Shown here: positions 8,503 through 18,142 of the stretch, piece by piece
How the letters are laid out: every line of letters begins with the position of its first letter
How positions within the stretch are numbered: position 1 is the stretch's first letter
NCBI GenBank assembly: GCA_965226645.1
Contig: CBDDDL010000004.1
Coordinates: 620,001 to 684,000, forward strand
Reading direction: 5' to 3'
DNA length: 64,000 bases
DNA from: Poriferisodalis sp965226645
GTDB lineage: Bacteria > Actinomycetota > Acidimicrobiia > Acidimicrobiales > Poriferisodalaceae
Position numbers and translations under genes: made by a program
The notes under the pieces: model-generated
What the model was told of the DNA's origin: nothing
Database searches by the model: none
Seen by the model: only the letters and a program-made list of their open reading frames with translations

Positions 8503-10202
8503 CCTGAATCCACCGTTGTGGTCGGTGTGTGGGGGTTGCCGCGTCCGCGAAAAAGGCCTCCTGATCTGCGACGATTGTGATGTCCAAAGCCACATTCGTC
8601 TCAAAAACAGGAGGCACTTTTTGTGTCTGCATCATCGCGCAGTCCGGACCGGTTCGCAACGACGTTCGATCATGAGGGTTGGTGGCCAACGCGGGCCTGA
8701 TCCTGGCAGGCACGCTGATGGACCGTTGGGTCTTTCGGCGCTGATCGAGCGGTGGGTGCGCACCGGTTCCGCGAACCCGGGCCCCAAGATCTGCACCGTG
8801 GTCGCCGCGATGCTCGCAGGCGCCACTCACATCGATCATGTCGGGATGCTGCGCGCCGGACGCACCGGGAGGGTGCTGGGATTCCGCCCGATGGCGCCGT
8901 CGACGGTGGGGTCGTTCCTGCGGACGTTCACGTTCGGTCACGTCCGCCAGCTCGAAGCGGTGCTGTCGCGCACGCTGGCGCGCGCCTGGGGGCTGGGCGC
9001 GGGCCCCGGCGACGAGCCGCTGGTGGTCGATGTGGACTCCACGATCTGCGAGGTCCACGGCAAACAAAAACAAGGAGCCGCGTACGGCTACACCAGCGTG
9101 CTCGGCTATCACCCGCTGCTCGCCGCACGCGCCGACACCCGCGAGGTTCTCGGCGCCCGCATGCGCAAAGGGTCCGCGGGGTCGTCGCGAGGCGTGGTGC
9201 GCTTCGTCGACGAGCTCGTCGCGAACCTGCGGCGCGCCGGGGCTGCCGGGCCGACCACGGTGCGCGGCGACTCGGGGTTCTGGTCATGGAAGCTGATCGA
9301 CCGTCTCGACGCCCACGACATCAAATGGTCGATCACCGTCGCCCTCATACCCGCTGTTCGCGCAGCGATCCAAGCAATCCCTGCGCACCGCATGGACCGA
9401 CATACACCAAAGACGGCCACGCCCAAGTCGCCGAAACCCAATACACCACCGGCCGCGGCAAACAGAAACGCACCGTCCGCCTCGTCGTGCGCCGCACCCG
9501 CCTCACCGACACCGCCCAACAACGACTTGAACCCGTGGTTCCCGACCGGCGATTCACCACGCAGGGTCGGCGTGGTCCGCCGACTTGCAGGCCACGCCGT
9601 CGCGAGCTCGCCACCACGCATCGACGGTCATCTCCACGCCCAACACCGACCACGACACCGCCGCCGCCGACGAGTTCCACCGCGGCCACGCCGTCGTCGA
9701 GCTCGCCATCCGCGACCTCAAAGAAGGCACCGGACTCGAGCGAAACGTCCCCTCAGGCCACTACGGCGCGAACTGCGCACCGCTCGCCGTGGCGCAGTGC
9801 TCGCCCACAACATCGGCCACTGGACCACCACGCGGGCGCCGACGCGTCGCCGGCCACGAACCGCTCCCGCCGCACCCGACTCGTCGCCCTCGCGGTGCGC
9901 CGTAGCAGTCAACCGATCCGGCACACCCACCCTGCGATACCCCGCCCGCTGGCCCTGGGAAACACAATTCCGAGCCACACTCACAGGGCTCTGCCCGGAC
10001 CCTCCGGCTAAACAGCACAGCCCGGAACTGACGCCCCCACACAAACCCAGCGTCGACAACCCCAAACCACACCCGCACCCCTAGCCCAACACGCCCAAAC
10101 ACACCAAACCACACCCCCAACAACCCGGCGCGACCCCAACCCGCCACCGACCCGCTTCCCGCGAAACCCGCGTGTCGCCAAAGGCCAATCGGTGGATTCA
10201 GG
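8503..10202 (+). mobile_element. IS1380-family insertion sequence with intact ends
   Basis: Perfect 13-bp terminal inverted repeats, cctgaatccaccg at 8503-8515 and cggtggattcagg at 10190-10202, bound a 1,700-bp element. It is flanked by a 5-bp direct repeat, ctgag, at 8498-8502 and 10203-10207. Size, ends and target duplication fit IS1380. The single transposase gene inside is broken by several frame changes, so this copy could move only with help in trans. Confidence 0.9.
8623..10011 (+). pseudogene. IS1380 transposase, multiply frameshifted
   Basis: The start is GTG at 8623 with GGAGG nine bases upstream. Family blocks are clear but spread over three frames: PDRFATTFDHEG, WVRTGSANPGPKICTVVAAMLAGATHIDH, the DDE block VDVDSTICEVHGKQKQGAAYGYT, RGDSGFW, HAQVAETQYTTGRGKQ, VELAIRDLKEGTGLERNVPSGHYGANCA and VLAHNIGHWT. 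Two early breaks sit where a TTT codon context has become TT (near 8680 and 8727). Others lie near 9390, 9590, 9790 and 9850. No complete transposase can be made without correcting these. Either decay or base-calling indels could explain them; see findings. Confidence 0.88.
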
Positions 10203-11147
10203 CTGAGTGTGTCGATCGGCTCGAAAGGAAAGGTTCCTTCACTTGCCGGTCGTGTGGCTGTCACGAACGCGACGGCTGGGGGACACTTTGCGCAGTTCGG
10301 GACTGCCGCAGGAGGCAGCAGGTCGATGACGTGGGCTGCTGATGCTGTCGCATGCTGCGTTGTGCGCGACGCACGCCGAGTGATCGCGCAAGCCCACGGG
10401 TGCTGCTGTGTCGTTCCGGTGCACGTGGCGCACCCAATGCCGCCGTTGTCGCCGTGTGCGCGACACCGAAGCCCGCCTTGTCGTGGAGATGGCCCCTACG
10501 CCCGGCGCCGATCTGATCATGCCGGCGTTCGACGATGACCGCCGAACAGCAGATATCGCCGCACGCATACTCCAAGAACGAACAAGACAACAAGCGCGGC
10601 AGGCTCACAAGAACGCAGCGGGCCTCTGACCGGTGCGCTCGCCGCGGCCCCGTCGGTCGCTCGGCGGGCAAGCCCCAGCCGCGTACGCCGGACAACACAG
10701 CCGACAGCGCCCATGACGACTGGGCCGACAATCAGGTCCCTGTCAGATGCATGGAAGTCTCGCTAAGAGCTGCTGCGTGAGATTGCTATGAAAGATGGCG
10801 ATCTGAATTCAACAATCGCTGGACTTGAGCGCAGAGACATTGTTGGACGTAAGCGCAAGGCTGACGGCGACTACTACAAACTCGCAACCAAGCGACCTGC
10901 TAAAACGAAGGCCAGCGGGACAGCACTTATGGCGTTGGCCTGGGGCAGGGCTGTTTGCGTTAGGTGTCTGCAGGCCTGTCCTGCCCAAGCACTACGCCGC
11001 CTAGCGCTTACGTATCAGCTTGGCCCTATGCAATACGAGCCTGCTGCCGTGTGGCTGGCCACAACGCCAGCAGACCTGCTCAGGCTCAGCGAGTTTGCGC
11101 TTCTGGCGTTGGGTGGGGCGCTTGTCGGTTCGCACGCCGGCAGCCTA
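10203..11147. other. accessory stretch between IS1380 and IS630 with no confident gene
   Basis: About 945 bp of island DNA. Short frames occur on both strands, including a 73-codon one ending at 10629, but none has a family match I can name. The only suggestive protein segment is the small winged-helix-like piece near 10788. Composition is slightly less GC-rich toward the right end. It looks like leftover sequence between two insertions. Confidence 0.4.
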
Positions 11148-11180
11148 GTGTCCTGTCTGGGGAATTCGGTGGATATATGA
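10788..11180 (+). CDS. possible remnant of a small DNA-binding protein
   Basis: The first 40 residues (MKDGDLNSTIAGLERRDIVG then RKRKADGDYYKLATKRPAK) read like the second half of a winged helix: a recognition-helix-like segment followed by a beta-wing. The in-frame codons just upstream (LLREIA) would extend the helix but are cut by a stop. After residue 45 the sequence loses any protein-like pattern and runs into the left end of the IS630 element at 11148. It is most likely a decayed gene fragment; the name is tentative. Confidence 0.25.
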   Translation: MKDGDLNSTIAGLERRDIVGRKRKADGDYYKLATKRPAKTKASGTALMALAWGRAVCVRCLQACPAQALRRLALTYQLGPMQYEPAAVWLATTPADLLRLSEFALLALGGALVGSHAGSLVSCLGNSVDI

Positions 11181-12267
11181 GGCGAGGTTGTCGAGTATCT
11201 GGTCTGCGGTTTTGCGCCATATGAAGGGTTTGGGGTCGTCGTTCCAGTTTTCGACCCAGGTGTTGATTGAGTCTTTGAGGTCTTTGCAACGCTGGTGTGG
11301 GTGCCGCGTCGGAGCCATTTGGTGGTGAGTTCTGAGAACCAGCGCTCGACGAGGTTCATCCAGGAGCTGTAGGTGGGGGTGAAGTGGAGCTTGAAGCGTG
11401 GGTGCGCGACATGAGCCAGCGTTTGACGGCGGGGGTCTTGTGGGTGGAGACGTTGTCGAGCACGACGTGCACGTCGAGGTGGGAGGGGACCTCTTTGTCG
11501 ATGAGGTTCAAGAACTTGCGGAACTCTTCCGAGCGGTGCCGCGCGGCGTCATCGACGTGATGACGTTGCCCGAGGCGGTGTCGAGCGCCGCGAACAGGTT
11601 GGTGGTGCCGTGGCGGCGGTAGTCGCGGTGAGCTGACCGTGGGTGCGCCGCTGGGGCGTGCCGGGCATCAGCGGCAGGATCGGGGCGGTGCGGTCCAGGG
11701 CCTGGATCTGTGTCTTTTCGTCCACGCACAGCACTGAGACCGCGGCCTCTGGGGGGGGGGTTGAGGTACAGCCCCACGACGTCGCAGGCCTTGTCGACGG
11801 ACTGCGGGTCCGGGGACAGCTTGAAATCCTCGGCGAGGTGGGGCTTGAGCCCGAACGCCCCCCAGATGGCGTGCACCTGACGACGGCGAGATGCCCACTG
11901 CTTTGGCCATCGACCGCGTCGACCAGTGCGTCGCGTCCGGTGGCGCGGACTCCAAGGTGAGCACGATCACCGCCTCGACGGTGGCGTCGTCGATGGTGCG
12001 CGGCGGACCCGGCCGCGGGTCGTCGCAGAGCCCGTCGAGGCGCCGCTCGGCGAACCGCGAGCGCCACTTGGCCGCCGTCGCGGGATGGCACCCCAGCTCG
12101 GCGGCGATGTCTTTGTTGTAGCGGCCCTCGGCCGCCCCCAGCACGATCCGGCACCGCAGCGCCAGAGCCTGCGCCGACTTCGGACGCCGAGCCCACCGCT
12201 CGAGCGTGGCGCGTTCCTCGTCGTCCAGCACGATCACAGCCGTCGGCCGTCCCCGCCTTGCACCCAT
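11145..12267 (-). pseudogene. IS630 transposase, frameshifted
   Basis: The N-terminal half (12267 to about 11890) is an intact helix-turn-helix region: LRCRIVLGAAEGRYNKDIAAELGCHPATAAKWRSRF. Downstream blocks continue in other frames. They are AIWGAFGLKPHLAEDFKLSP, VLCVDEKTQIQALDRTAPILPL (first catalytic Asp), DYRRHGTTNLFAALD, SSWMNLVERWFSELT (late Glu) and WVENWNDDPKPFIWRKTADQIL. One frame change coincides with a run of ten G at 11751-11760 and another with an A-run near 11288. The reconstructed C terminus ends QTGH with its TAG stop at 11145-11147, formed partly by the duplicated TA target. Inactive as it stands. Confidence 0.85.
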
Positions 12268-12346
12268 ATCGGTCCCCGTTCATCGCCTGCCGCAGCCACG
12301 CTGCCGCCCCACCATATTACCGCGACTAACTAAACAAACAGGACAC
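11148..12346 (-). mobile_element. IS630-family insertion sequence at a CCTAGG site
   Basis: Nine-bp terminal repeats, gtgtcctgt at 11148-11156 and acaggacac at 12338-12346, are flanked on both sides by the TA dinucleotide duplication that IS630/Tc1 elements make (11146-11147 and 12347-12348). Deleting the 1,199-bp element plus one TA restores a CCTAGG palindrome. Its right end abuts the left end of the IS1182 element. The transposase inside is frameshifted. Confidence 0.88.
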
Positions 12347-12347
12347 T

Positions 12348-14125
12348 AGGAGCCTGCTGATTTATTGGGGCGGATTTCCGCGTGTTTGGGGTGTGCGCGC
12401 GGGAGGATGTGGGCATGCAGGGTTCGTGCCGTTTGGATCGTGAGTTTTTGGATGCGCGGGCGTTGTGCGGGCATCTGGTGGGTGTGGGCTCGGTGCACGC
12501 GTTCTTGGCTGAGCATCGCAGTCGTCTGTTTCCTGACGGGTTGTTCGCTGATTTGTTCGGGTCGCGTCGGGGGCGTCCGTCGGTGCCTGGTGAGGTGGTC
12601 GCGACCGTGATGGTGCTCCAGGCCCTGGAGGGTCTGTCTGATCGTGAGGCGTGCCGGCGGCTGGCGACAGATATCGGGTGGAAGGCTGCTGCGGGTCTGG
12701 CGTTGACTGATGAGGCGTTCGGTCACACGGTGCTGACGCTGTGGCGCAATCGTTTGCGTGCGAGCGGTGATCCTGATCGGGTGTTCCGGGTGGTGAGCGA
12801 GTTGATCGCTGAGTGCGGCGCGGTCGCGAAGAGCCATCGGCGGGTGCTCGATTCCACGGTTCTTGATGACGCGGTGGCCCGTCAGGACACCGTCACGATG
12901 CTCGTGAACCAGATCCGGCGGGTCCGCAGGCTGCACGAAGGGCTGGCTGAGGTGTGGGTGCGGGACCGCAACCTGGGCACCGGCGGCGCGGTGGTGGACT
13001 GGGGCGACCCCGCCGACGTGGAACGCCTCGTCAGCGAGCTCGTCGACGACGCCCTCGAGCTGATCGGCACAGCACAGGATCTCGACCTTGACGACGCCCA
13101 GGGCGACGCGGTGGCGTTGCTGGCGCTGGTCGCGGGCCAAGACGTCGAGCCCGGCGACGGCCCGGGCCGGTGGCGCATCGCTCGGCGCACCGCGCCGGGG
13201 CGGGTGGTCTCGACGGTGGATCCCGAGTCGCGGCATATCCACAAGTCGCGCAGCGTCTACCGCGACGGCTACAAGGCCCACATCGCGGCCGAGCCCGACA
13301 CGGGGCTGATCACCGCGGTCGAGCTCACCGCCGGCGACACCAGCGACGCCCAGGCAGCACCCGCCCTCGTCGCCGACGAGCCCGCCGGAACCGAGGTGTA
13401 CGGCGACAGCGCCTATGGCACCGGGGACCTGCGCGCTCACCTCGCAGAACGCGAGATGACCGCTGTGATCAAGCCCCCGCCGATCCAGACCGCAGTCCCG
13501 GGCGGCTACAGCATCGACGACTTCGACATCGACCTCGACACAGGCACCGTGACCTGCCCCGAAGGCATCACCGTGACGATCAGCCCCAAAGCCACAGCAC
13601 GCTTCGGCCGCCACTGCCGCACATGCCCGGCGCGAGGACGCTGCACCACCGCCAAAGACGGGCGCACCATCAAAATCCACCCCCACCACCAGCTCCTCAA
13701 AACAGCCCGCAAACAGGCCCGCACCGACAGCTTCGACCACGACTACCGCCGATGGCGGCCCATGGCCGAACGCTCCATCGCGTGGCTCGTGCGCAACAAC
13801 CGAAGATGCCCCTACCGAGGCATCCACAAAAACCGGCAATGGCTCACCACCCGCGCCGCAGCAGTCAACCTCAAACGACTCACCAACCTCGGAATCACAC
13901 ACGACGGCCGCCACTGGGCCATCAGCTGACCACCACCACAAAACACCGCCAACAACCCACCGCGACACCCAAACCCAGCCCGAACCCCACACACACGGCC
14001 CCGAACGGCCACCCCCACACCCGCAACCACCCCGCACCGCACACAACCGCCCACCGGACCGCCAAACCACGCCCGACACAAACACCCTCTGACACGCCCA
14101 CAAACGACTTGCTCAGCAGGCTCCT
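12348..14125 (+). mobile_element. IS1182-family insertion sequence
   Basis: Thirteen-bp inverted repeats aggagcctgctga (12348-12360) and tcagcaggctcct (14113-14125) enclose an intact transposase gene. No clear target duplication is visible: the flanks read CTAG and CTGA just inside these ends. The left flank has been altered by the IS630 insertion, so the exact boundary may differ by one or two bases. It is one of three elements here with an intact transposase and could be active. Confidence 0.8.
12415..13929 (+). CDS. IS1182-family transposase
   Basis: A 504-residue DDE transposase (IS5/IS1182 type, N-terminal DUF772). The N-terminal block has FADLFGSRRGRPSVPGEVVATVMVLQ and LEGLSDREACRRL. 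The first catalytic Asp is in RRVLDSTVLDDAV. The second block is YRDGYKAHIAAEPDTGLIT then VYGDSAYGTGDLRAHL. A Cys-rich segment (HCRTCPARGRC) and the last block, DYRRWRPMAERSIAWLVR with the catalytic Glu, follow. The start at 12415 is preferred over 12382 because GGGAGG lies eight bases upstream. The frame is uninterrupted. Confidence 0.92.
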   Translation: MQGSCRLDREFLDARALCGHLVGVGSVHAFLAEHRSRLFPDGLFADLFGSRRGRPSVPGEVVATVMVLQALEGLSDREACRRLATDIGWKAAAGLALTDEAFGHTVLTLWRNRLRASGDPDRVFRVVSELIAECGAVAKSHRRVLDSTVLDDAVARQDTVTMLVNQIRRVRRLHEGLAEVWVRDRNLGTGGAVVDWGDPADVERLVSELVDDALELIGTAQDLDLDDAQGDAVALLALVAGQDVEPGDGPGRWRIARRTAPGRVVSTVDPESRHIHKSRSVYRDGYKAHIAAEPDTGLITAVELTAGDTSDAQAAPALVADEPAGTEVYGDSAYGTGDLRAHLAEREMTAVIKPPPIQTAVPGGYSIDDFDIDLDTGTVTCPEGITVTISPKATARFGRHCRTCPARGRCTTAKDGRTIKIHPHHQLLKTARKQARTDSFDHDYRRWRPMAERSIAWLVRNNRRCPYRGIHKNRQWLTTRAAAVNLKRLTNLGITHDGRHWAIS

Positions 14126-14150
14126 GAACCGCTCTGGCTTTGTTGGAGAC

Positions 14151-15071
14151 TCATTGGTTTGGTTTTCCAGCCCCGGTTGGGGTGGTCTTGTGGGCAGCGT
14201 AGAACGCTGCTTCGAATTCTGCTGGCGGGGTGTCGTTGCAGTGGCCGTGGAGCCGTTGCTGGTTGAACCAGTGCACCCAGCCCAGGGTGGCGAGTTCGAG
14301 CTGGTCGGTGTCGTGCCAGCCGTCGGTGTCGGGTCCGTAGGCGCATTCGGCCTTGTAGAGACCGTTGGTCGTCTCGGCCAATGCGTTGTCATAGGAATCG
14401 GCGACGGTGCCGATGCTGGGGCGGGCGCCGATCTCGTCGAGGCGTTCGGTGAATCGCAGCGACGTGAATTGCGACCCGGCGTCGGAGTGTGCCACGAGCC
14501 CGACCAGGCGACGGCCGCCGCGTGAGCGGCGGGCCATCTCCAATGCGTCGAGGACCATCTCGGTGCGCATGTGCGAAGCGACGCGCCAGCCCACGATGCG
14601 GCGGGAGAACGCGTCCACGATGAAGCACACATAGGCCATCCCTGCCCGGGTCGCGACATAGGTCAGATCCGTCACCCACAACGCGTCGGGCCGATCCGCG
14701 GTGAAGTCCCGGTTGACCAGGTCGGGAGCGCGAACCGCGTCAGGATTCTGACGCGTGGTGAACATCTTGCGCCGCCGGCTGACGCCGCGTACGCCCAGCT
14801 GGCGCATCAGCCGGGCGACCTGGTCCCGGCCGATCTCGTGACCGGCGCGTCGGGCGGCCTTCCACAGCTTGCGTGCCCCGTAGACCTTGCGGTTCGCGAT
14901 CCACAACGCCAACAAGATCGGCATCCACACCGCGTCGCGTACCGCTCGCGCCGAGGGCTCGCGCTCGCGGTGCTTGGCCGCGTAGTACGTGCTCGGGGCC
15001 ACCTGCAGCGCAGTGCAGATGGGCTCGACCCCGAGCTCGCCACGATGGGCGTCGACGAACGACACCGTCAC
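14151..15071 (-). CDS. IS3-family transposase OrfB (DDE integrase domain)
   Basis: A 306-residue rve-type catalytic subunit. A helical HTH_21-like segment (YGARKLWKAARRAGHEIGRDQVARLMRQLGVRGVSRRRK) precedes the DDE core. The first Asp is in WVTDLTYVATRAG, the second in VAHSDAGSQFTS, and the Glu in SYDNALAETTNGLYKAE. The C terminus ends in the element's repeat. The start is GTG at 15071. It overlaps the orfA stop as GTGA, so OrfB is probably made by coupling or as an OrfAB fusion. Confidence 0.93.
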   Translation of the reverse strand: MTVSFVDAHRGELGVEPICTALQVAPSTYYAAKHREREPSARAVRDAVWMPILLALWIANRKVYGARKLWKAARRAGHEIGRDQVARLMRQLGVRGVSRRRKMFTTRQNPDAVRAPDLVNRDFTADRPDALWVTDLTYVATRAGMAYVCFIVDAFSRRIVGWRVASHMRTEMVLDALEMARRSRGGRRLVGLVAHSDAGSQFTSLRFTERLDEIGARPSIGTVADSYDNALAETTNGLYKAECAYGPDTDGWHDTDQLELATLGWVHWFNQQRLHGHCNDTPPAEFEAAFYAAHKTTPTGAGKPNQ

Positions 15072-15409
15072 CTCTGTGGGCGGTCGAGCTCCGCCGCGAA
15101 GAAAGCCGACGCCTTGCGCAAGATCTCGTTCGCCCGCCGCAGCTCCCGGTTCTCGGCCTCCAGCGCCTTGATCCGCTCAGCCTGCTCGCTGTTCACACCA
15201 GGGCGCACCCCAGCATCGACCTCGGCCTGGCGCACCCACGACCGCAGCGACTCCACTCCGATCCCCAACTGGGCCGCGACCCGCTTCACCGTCCCGTGAT
15301 CGGTGCCCAGCTCCTTACGCAGCTGACGCACCGCACGCACAGCCCGTTCCTTCTCCGCCTCGCTGTACCGACGCGTCGTCGGCTTCCCAGGCGACATCTC
15401 ATGTGGCAT
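15068..15409 (-). CDS. IS3-family OrfA (helix-turn-helix and coiled coil)
   Basis: A 113-residue OrfA. The HTH_Tnp_1 domain is RRYSEAEKERAVRAVRQLR then GTVKRVAAQLGIGVESLRSWV. A leucine-zipper-like helix, SEQAERIKALEAENRELRRA, follows, ending AAELDRPQR as in other IS3 members. The start at 15409 (MPHEMSPGK) is preferred over the longer frame, which begins inside the terminal repeat. A start at 15397 (MSPGK) is also possible. It binds the element ends and supplies the N terminus of any OrfAB fusion. Confidence 0.88.
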   Translation of the reverse strand: MPHEMSPGKPTTRRYSEAEKERAVRAVRQLRKELGTDHGTVKRVAAQLGIGVESLRSWVRQAEVDAGVRPGVNSEQAERIKALEAENRELRRANEILRKASAFFAAELDRPQR

Positions 15410-15466
15410 GACTCCATCCTCGTATCCAAGATCAGGAGCCTCCAACAAAGCCAGTGCGATTCACTC

Positions 15467-15670
15467 CTAGACGCAGCGAAGCCCGCCGCATCCCCCCACG
15501 GACAATATAGATATCACCAGGTGGCAGTCAGAGGCTCCACGAAACTCGGGGCGAAGCTGCCAGTACCGAGCGGGTCAAACTCGGCTCTGGCGGTGTGATG
15601 CTGCCCAACCATTGCCGCGCCTAGACGCGGCGGAGCCCGCCGTCTTCCCTCACGGAAAACGGCGGGCTCG
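15467..15670. repeat. pair of about 40-bp imperfect direct repeats, one forming a hairpin
   Basis: Copy 1 begins with CTAGACGC at 15467 and copy 2 with the same octamer at 15621; they stay similar for about 38 bp (…agcccgccg… to …cacgga). Copy 2 extends into a 10-bp perfect stem, agcccgccgt at 15634-15643 pairing with acggcgggct at 15658-15667. It lies just downstream of the stop of the minus-strand FN3/PPC gene and may act as its terminator, although no T-run follows. It could also be the end of an older mobile element. Confidence 0.5.
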
Positions 15671-16705
15671 GGGTCTTCTATTGCAAGAGGCCGAGCGCGC
15701 TAGGTGCTACGCGGTCCTCCTACGAAATAACTTTGATGCTCAGCCTGTACTGCCCGATGTTGTTAAAGCTCACTTTGGATGCAGGCGTAGTCGCTTCAAT
15801 AAAACAGGTGCCTGATGTTGTAACGCTGAAGTCAAGCCGTGAGTTTAGCGACCTCATCACGTTTATGTCATTCACTGGGGCGCCATGTACAAACCCGCCC
15901 ATATCGCTGCGGACACCGCCAATTTGAGGGTCATGCAACGTTATACCCGTCATGACCGCGCGGTACTGAGTCCCGGCAACAAGCTCAACCGCGAACCAAT
16001 CCCGATCACGGTCGCGCTCGATGTACCCGGTAACGCTGCGACCGACGCTAATTGAACCCTGCGGCCCAACCCACCCGGTTTCGGTGCCATGGACAAAAAT
16101 GCCGCCGATAGTGCGACCGGGTGGGTAGTCATCGCCATTCAAAAATGTTGAGTCGGTTTCTTCTACTTCCAATGTGTAGTGACCTTCACGGTCGCCAATT
16201 CCGCCCCAACTGCCAAGCGCTATGTAATAGACACCACCCGATGTAGCCATGACTGTCGTGCGCGCTACATTGTCAATGGCAAGGATGCCGCTGGCTGCCG
16301 TATGGTAGGCAAAGCCGGACGCCTGGTACTGCACGACGCTGCCGTCGTTGCTGAGAAATTCGCCGTCACTGTTGTAGATGCCATTAATCCACGCCGCAGC
16401 CGCTGCATGCTCGGTCTCATCTGGCACCATGCGGACTTCATAAAGTTCACCTGCGTCAAATGTCACCCGGTACCAATCATTATCATAGTCGCCCTGAAAA
16501 GAGCCGTTAACGGGCACACCTACTGTGACATCGCAATTGGTGTTCAGATCACCGATGCAATCATCGCTAGATGGCACATACCTATACACATGCATGCGGG
16601 CTGTAATCTCGACACCCCCCAGGAATCGACCGCCACTGCCGAGGTACGGGCCGTTAAGCAATCTAGCTCTAAGGCTGTAATCACCGTCGGCGGAGACCGT
16701 AAACC

Positions 16706-18142
16706 GGCTCTACGCAACCAAGCTGGGACGTCGGGTTCTGATTCGTGTGACGGGTTGAGTTTGGCATGGCTTGCGGCCGGCGGCGAGCAGGATGCGCAGT
16801 CGGTAGTTGCGGAGGTTGCGGAAGCCTCGTGCTGATCGTTTGACGTGGTTGATTCGTGCGTTGGCTGCTTCGGTGCGGGCGTTGCTGGTGCGGGTTCGCA
16901 CGGCGGTTCCGATTTCGGTGTGCCAGCGGCGCAGCGTGCGGGCCAGGGTGGCGAGCTCGGGCGGGGCGCTGTGGTGTCGCACCAGGCGATCGCTTCGTTG
17001 AGATGCTGTTGCGCGTCGAGGGGATCGTCGGCGCGGAAGATGTCGCGGACGTGTTCTTTGGCGACCCAGCACTCGCGGATCTCGTCTGCGGGGTCGGCTG
17101 CGTCGAGCGCGGCGAGCATCTTGTCCCACCCGGCGGCGTCGAGCCGTTCGGCGCCCATCAGCAGCTTGCGAGCGTGGTAGAGCGGGTCGCCTTTGCGGCC
17201 TCGGTGCCCGGTGGTCTCGTTGTGGACGCGTCGGCGGGCGCCGTCGAGCGCCTGGTTCGCGAGGCGCACTATGTGGAACGCGTCGGCTGCGATCTTCACG
17301 CTGTCGCTCAGGTGCGTGTCGCGGCGTGCGCGTGTGATGCCGCTGCGGTAGCCCTCGTGGGGGTCACAGCACACGACCTCGATGGCCGCCAGCCACCCGG
17401 CGGGCTGCTGTTCGAGCCATCTGCCCACGTCAGCGGCGTTGCGGCCGTCGAAGATGTCGATGACCTGCCCGGTGGCCGCATCGACAGCGGCGCACACATA
17501 GCGGCGACGCGCCAGCCGCGACGCTGAGCGCATCACGGTCTCGTCGAGCCCCAGCCGAGCCACCGGCCCCACCCGACCGGGATCGCCGACGACCTGGCAT
17601 GCCCAAGCAGCGACCGCGGACCACACCGTGGCCCACGCCACCCCCAGCCGGCGAGCCGTCGACGCCACACTGGCTTCCACCGCTTCCAGGCGAGCGGCGG
17701 CCCACTGCTCAGCCCGGCAAGTCAGGACCCGCCGCGGCGCGCCCAGCTCGCACTCCTCAGTCCACGTGCGCGTCTCGCACCCCGCGTTCGGGCACCACCA
17801 GATGCGCTTGCGCCACCGCACCTCGCACACCCCGCCATCGGGACCCGGCGCATCGCGCAGCCGCACCTCCCGACGGCCCTTCGAACGCGCCCGCACACCG
17901 CACGCCCCACACAACACTCTCTGCGCGTCGGGGGTCTGCACCCACAGCACGGTCTCGCCGCCATCGACACGAACCCGCGTGATCTCCACGCAATCCGCGC
18001 CCAACAACACCACAGAACTAGCTTCAACCACCAGGGGCCTCCCGAGTCTTGGACTGTTCAACGAGTCACAAGAATCGGCGAGGCCCCTCCCTCAACGGTG
18101 GACCCTCACATCACCCAAGTCCCAGCTTCGATGAGAAGAGCC
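16706..18142 (-). mobile_element. ISL3-family insertion sequence with 8-bp target duplication
   Basis: The ends read ggctct... at 16706 and ...agagcc at 18142. Over 24 bp the inverted repeats match at 20 positions, sharing ggctct and aagctgggac. Both flanks carry the 8-bp direct repeat cgtaaacc (16698-16705 and 18143-18150), the duplication size known for ISL3. The element is 1,437 bp and interrupts FN3/PPC copy A cleanly. Its transposase has a single frame change. Confidence 0.93.
16710..18031 (-). pseudogene. ISL3-family transposase with one frameshift
   Basis: The start is GTG at 18031 with GGGAGG six bases upstream. The N-terminal zinc-ribbon pattern is present (CGACGVRAR ... CPNAGCETRTW). 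It is followed by the DDE domain with LGLDETVMRSASRLARRRYVCA, IDIFDGRNAADV and VVCCDPHEGYRSGI. Near 16970 the frame changes, because one base is missing in a gcgcccc context. The C-terminal block continues in the next frame as TLARTLRRWHTEIGT, SNARTEAANARINHVKRSARGF and RNLRNYRLRILLAAG, ending at 16710 inside the terminal repeat. The length is one base short of 441 codons, consistent with a single deletion. Confidence 0.88.

Larger units (their letters stand above)
14134..15454 (-). mobile_element. IS3-family insertion sequence
   Basis: Fifteen-bp inverted repeats ctggctttgttggag (14134-14148) and ctccaacaaagccag (15440-15454) bound a 1,321-bp element. Its two overlapping genes, orfA and orfB, have the usual IS3 arrangement. 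No matching 3-bp target duplication is seen, so it may have arrived with flanking DNA or lost one flank through the neighbouring IS1182 event. Both genes are intact. Confidence 0.88.

Noticed and set aside
8027..8622. Long plus-strand frame antisense to the hydroxylase gene and leading into the IS1380 transposase
   Set aside because: It runs antisense through the histidine-motif gene and across the IS end; the transposase has its own GTG with a good ribosome site at 8623.
10239..10780. Several short overlapping frames on both strands after IS1380
   Set aside because: None shows a domain, signal or ribosome site; composition suggests non-coding or decayed DNA.
16544..16705. Apparent C-terminal extension of the ISL3 transposase into the flanking gene
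   Set aside because: It is reached only because a frameshift near 16970 bypasses the true stop at 16710; the sequence belongs to FN3/PPC copy A on the same strand in another frame.
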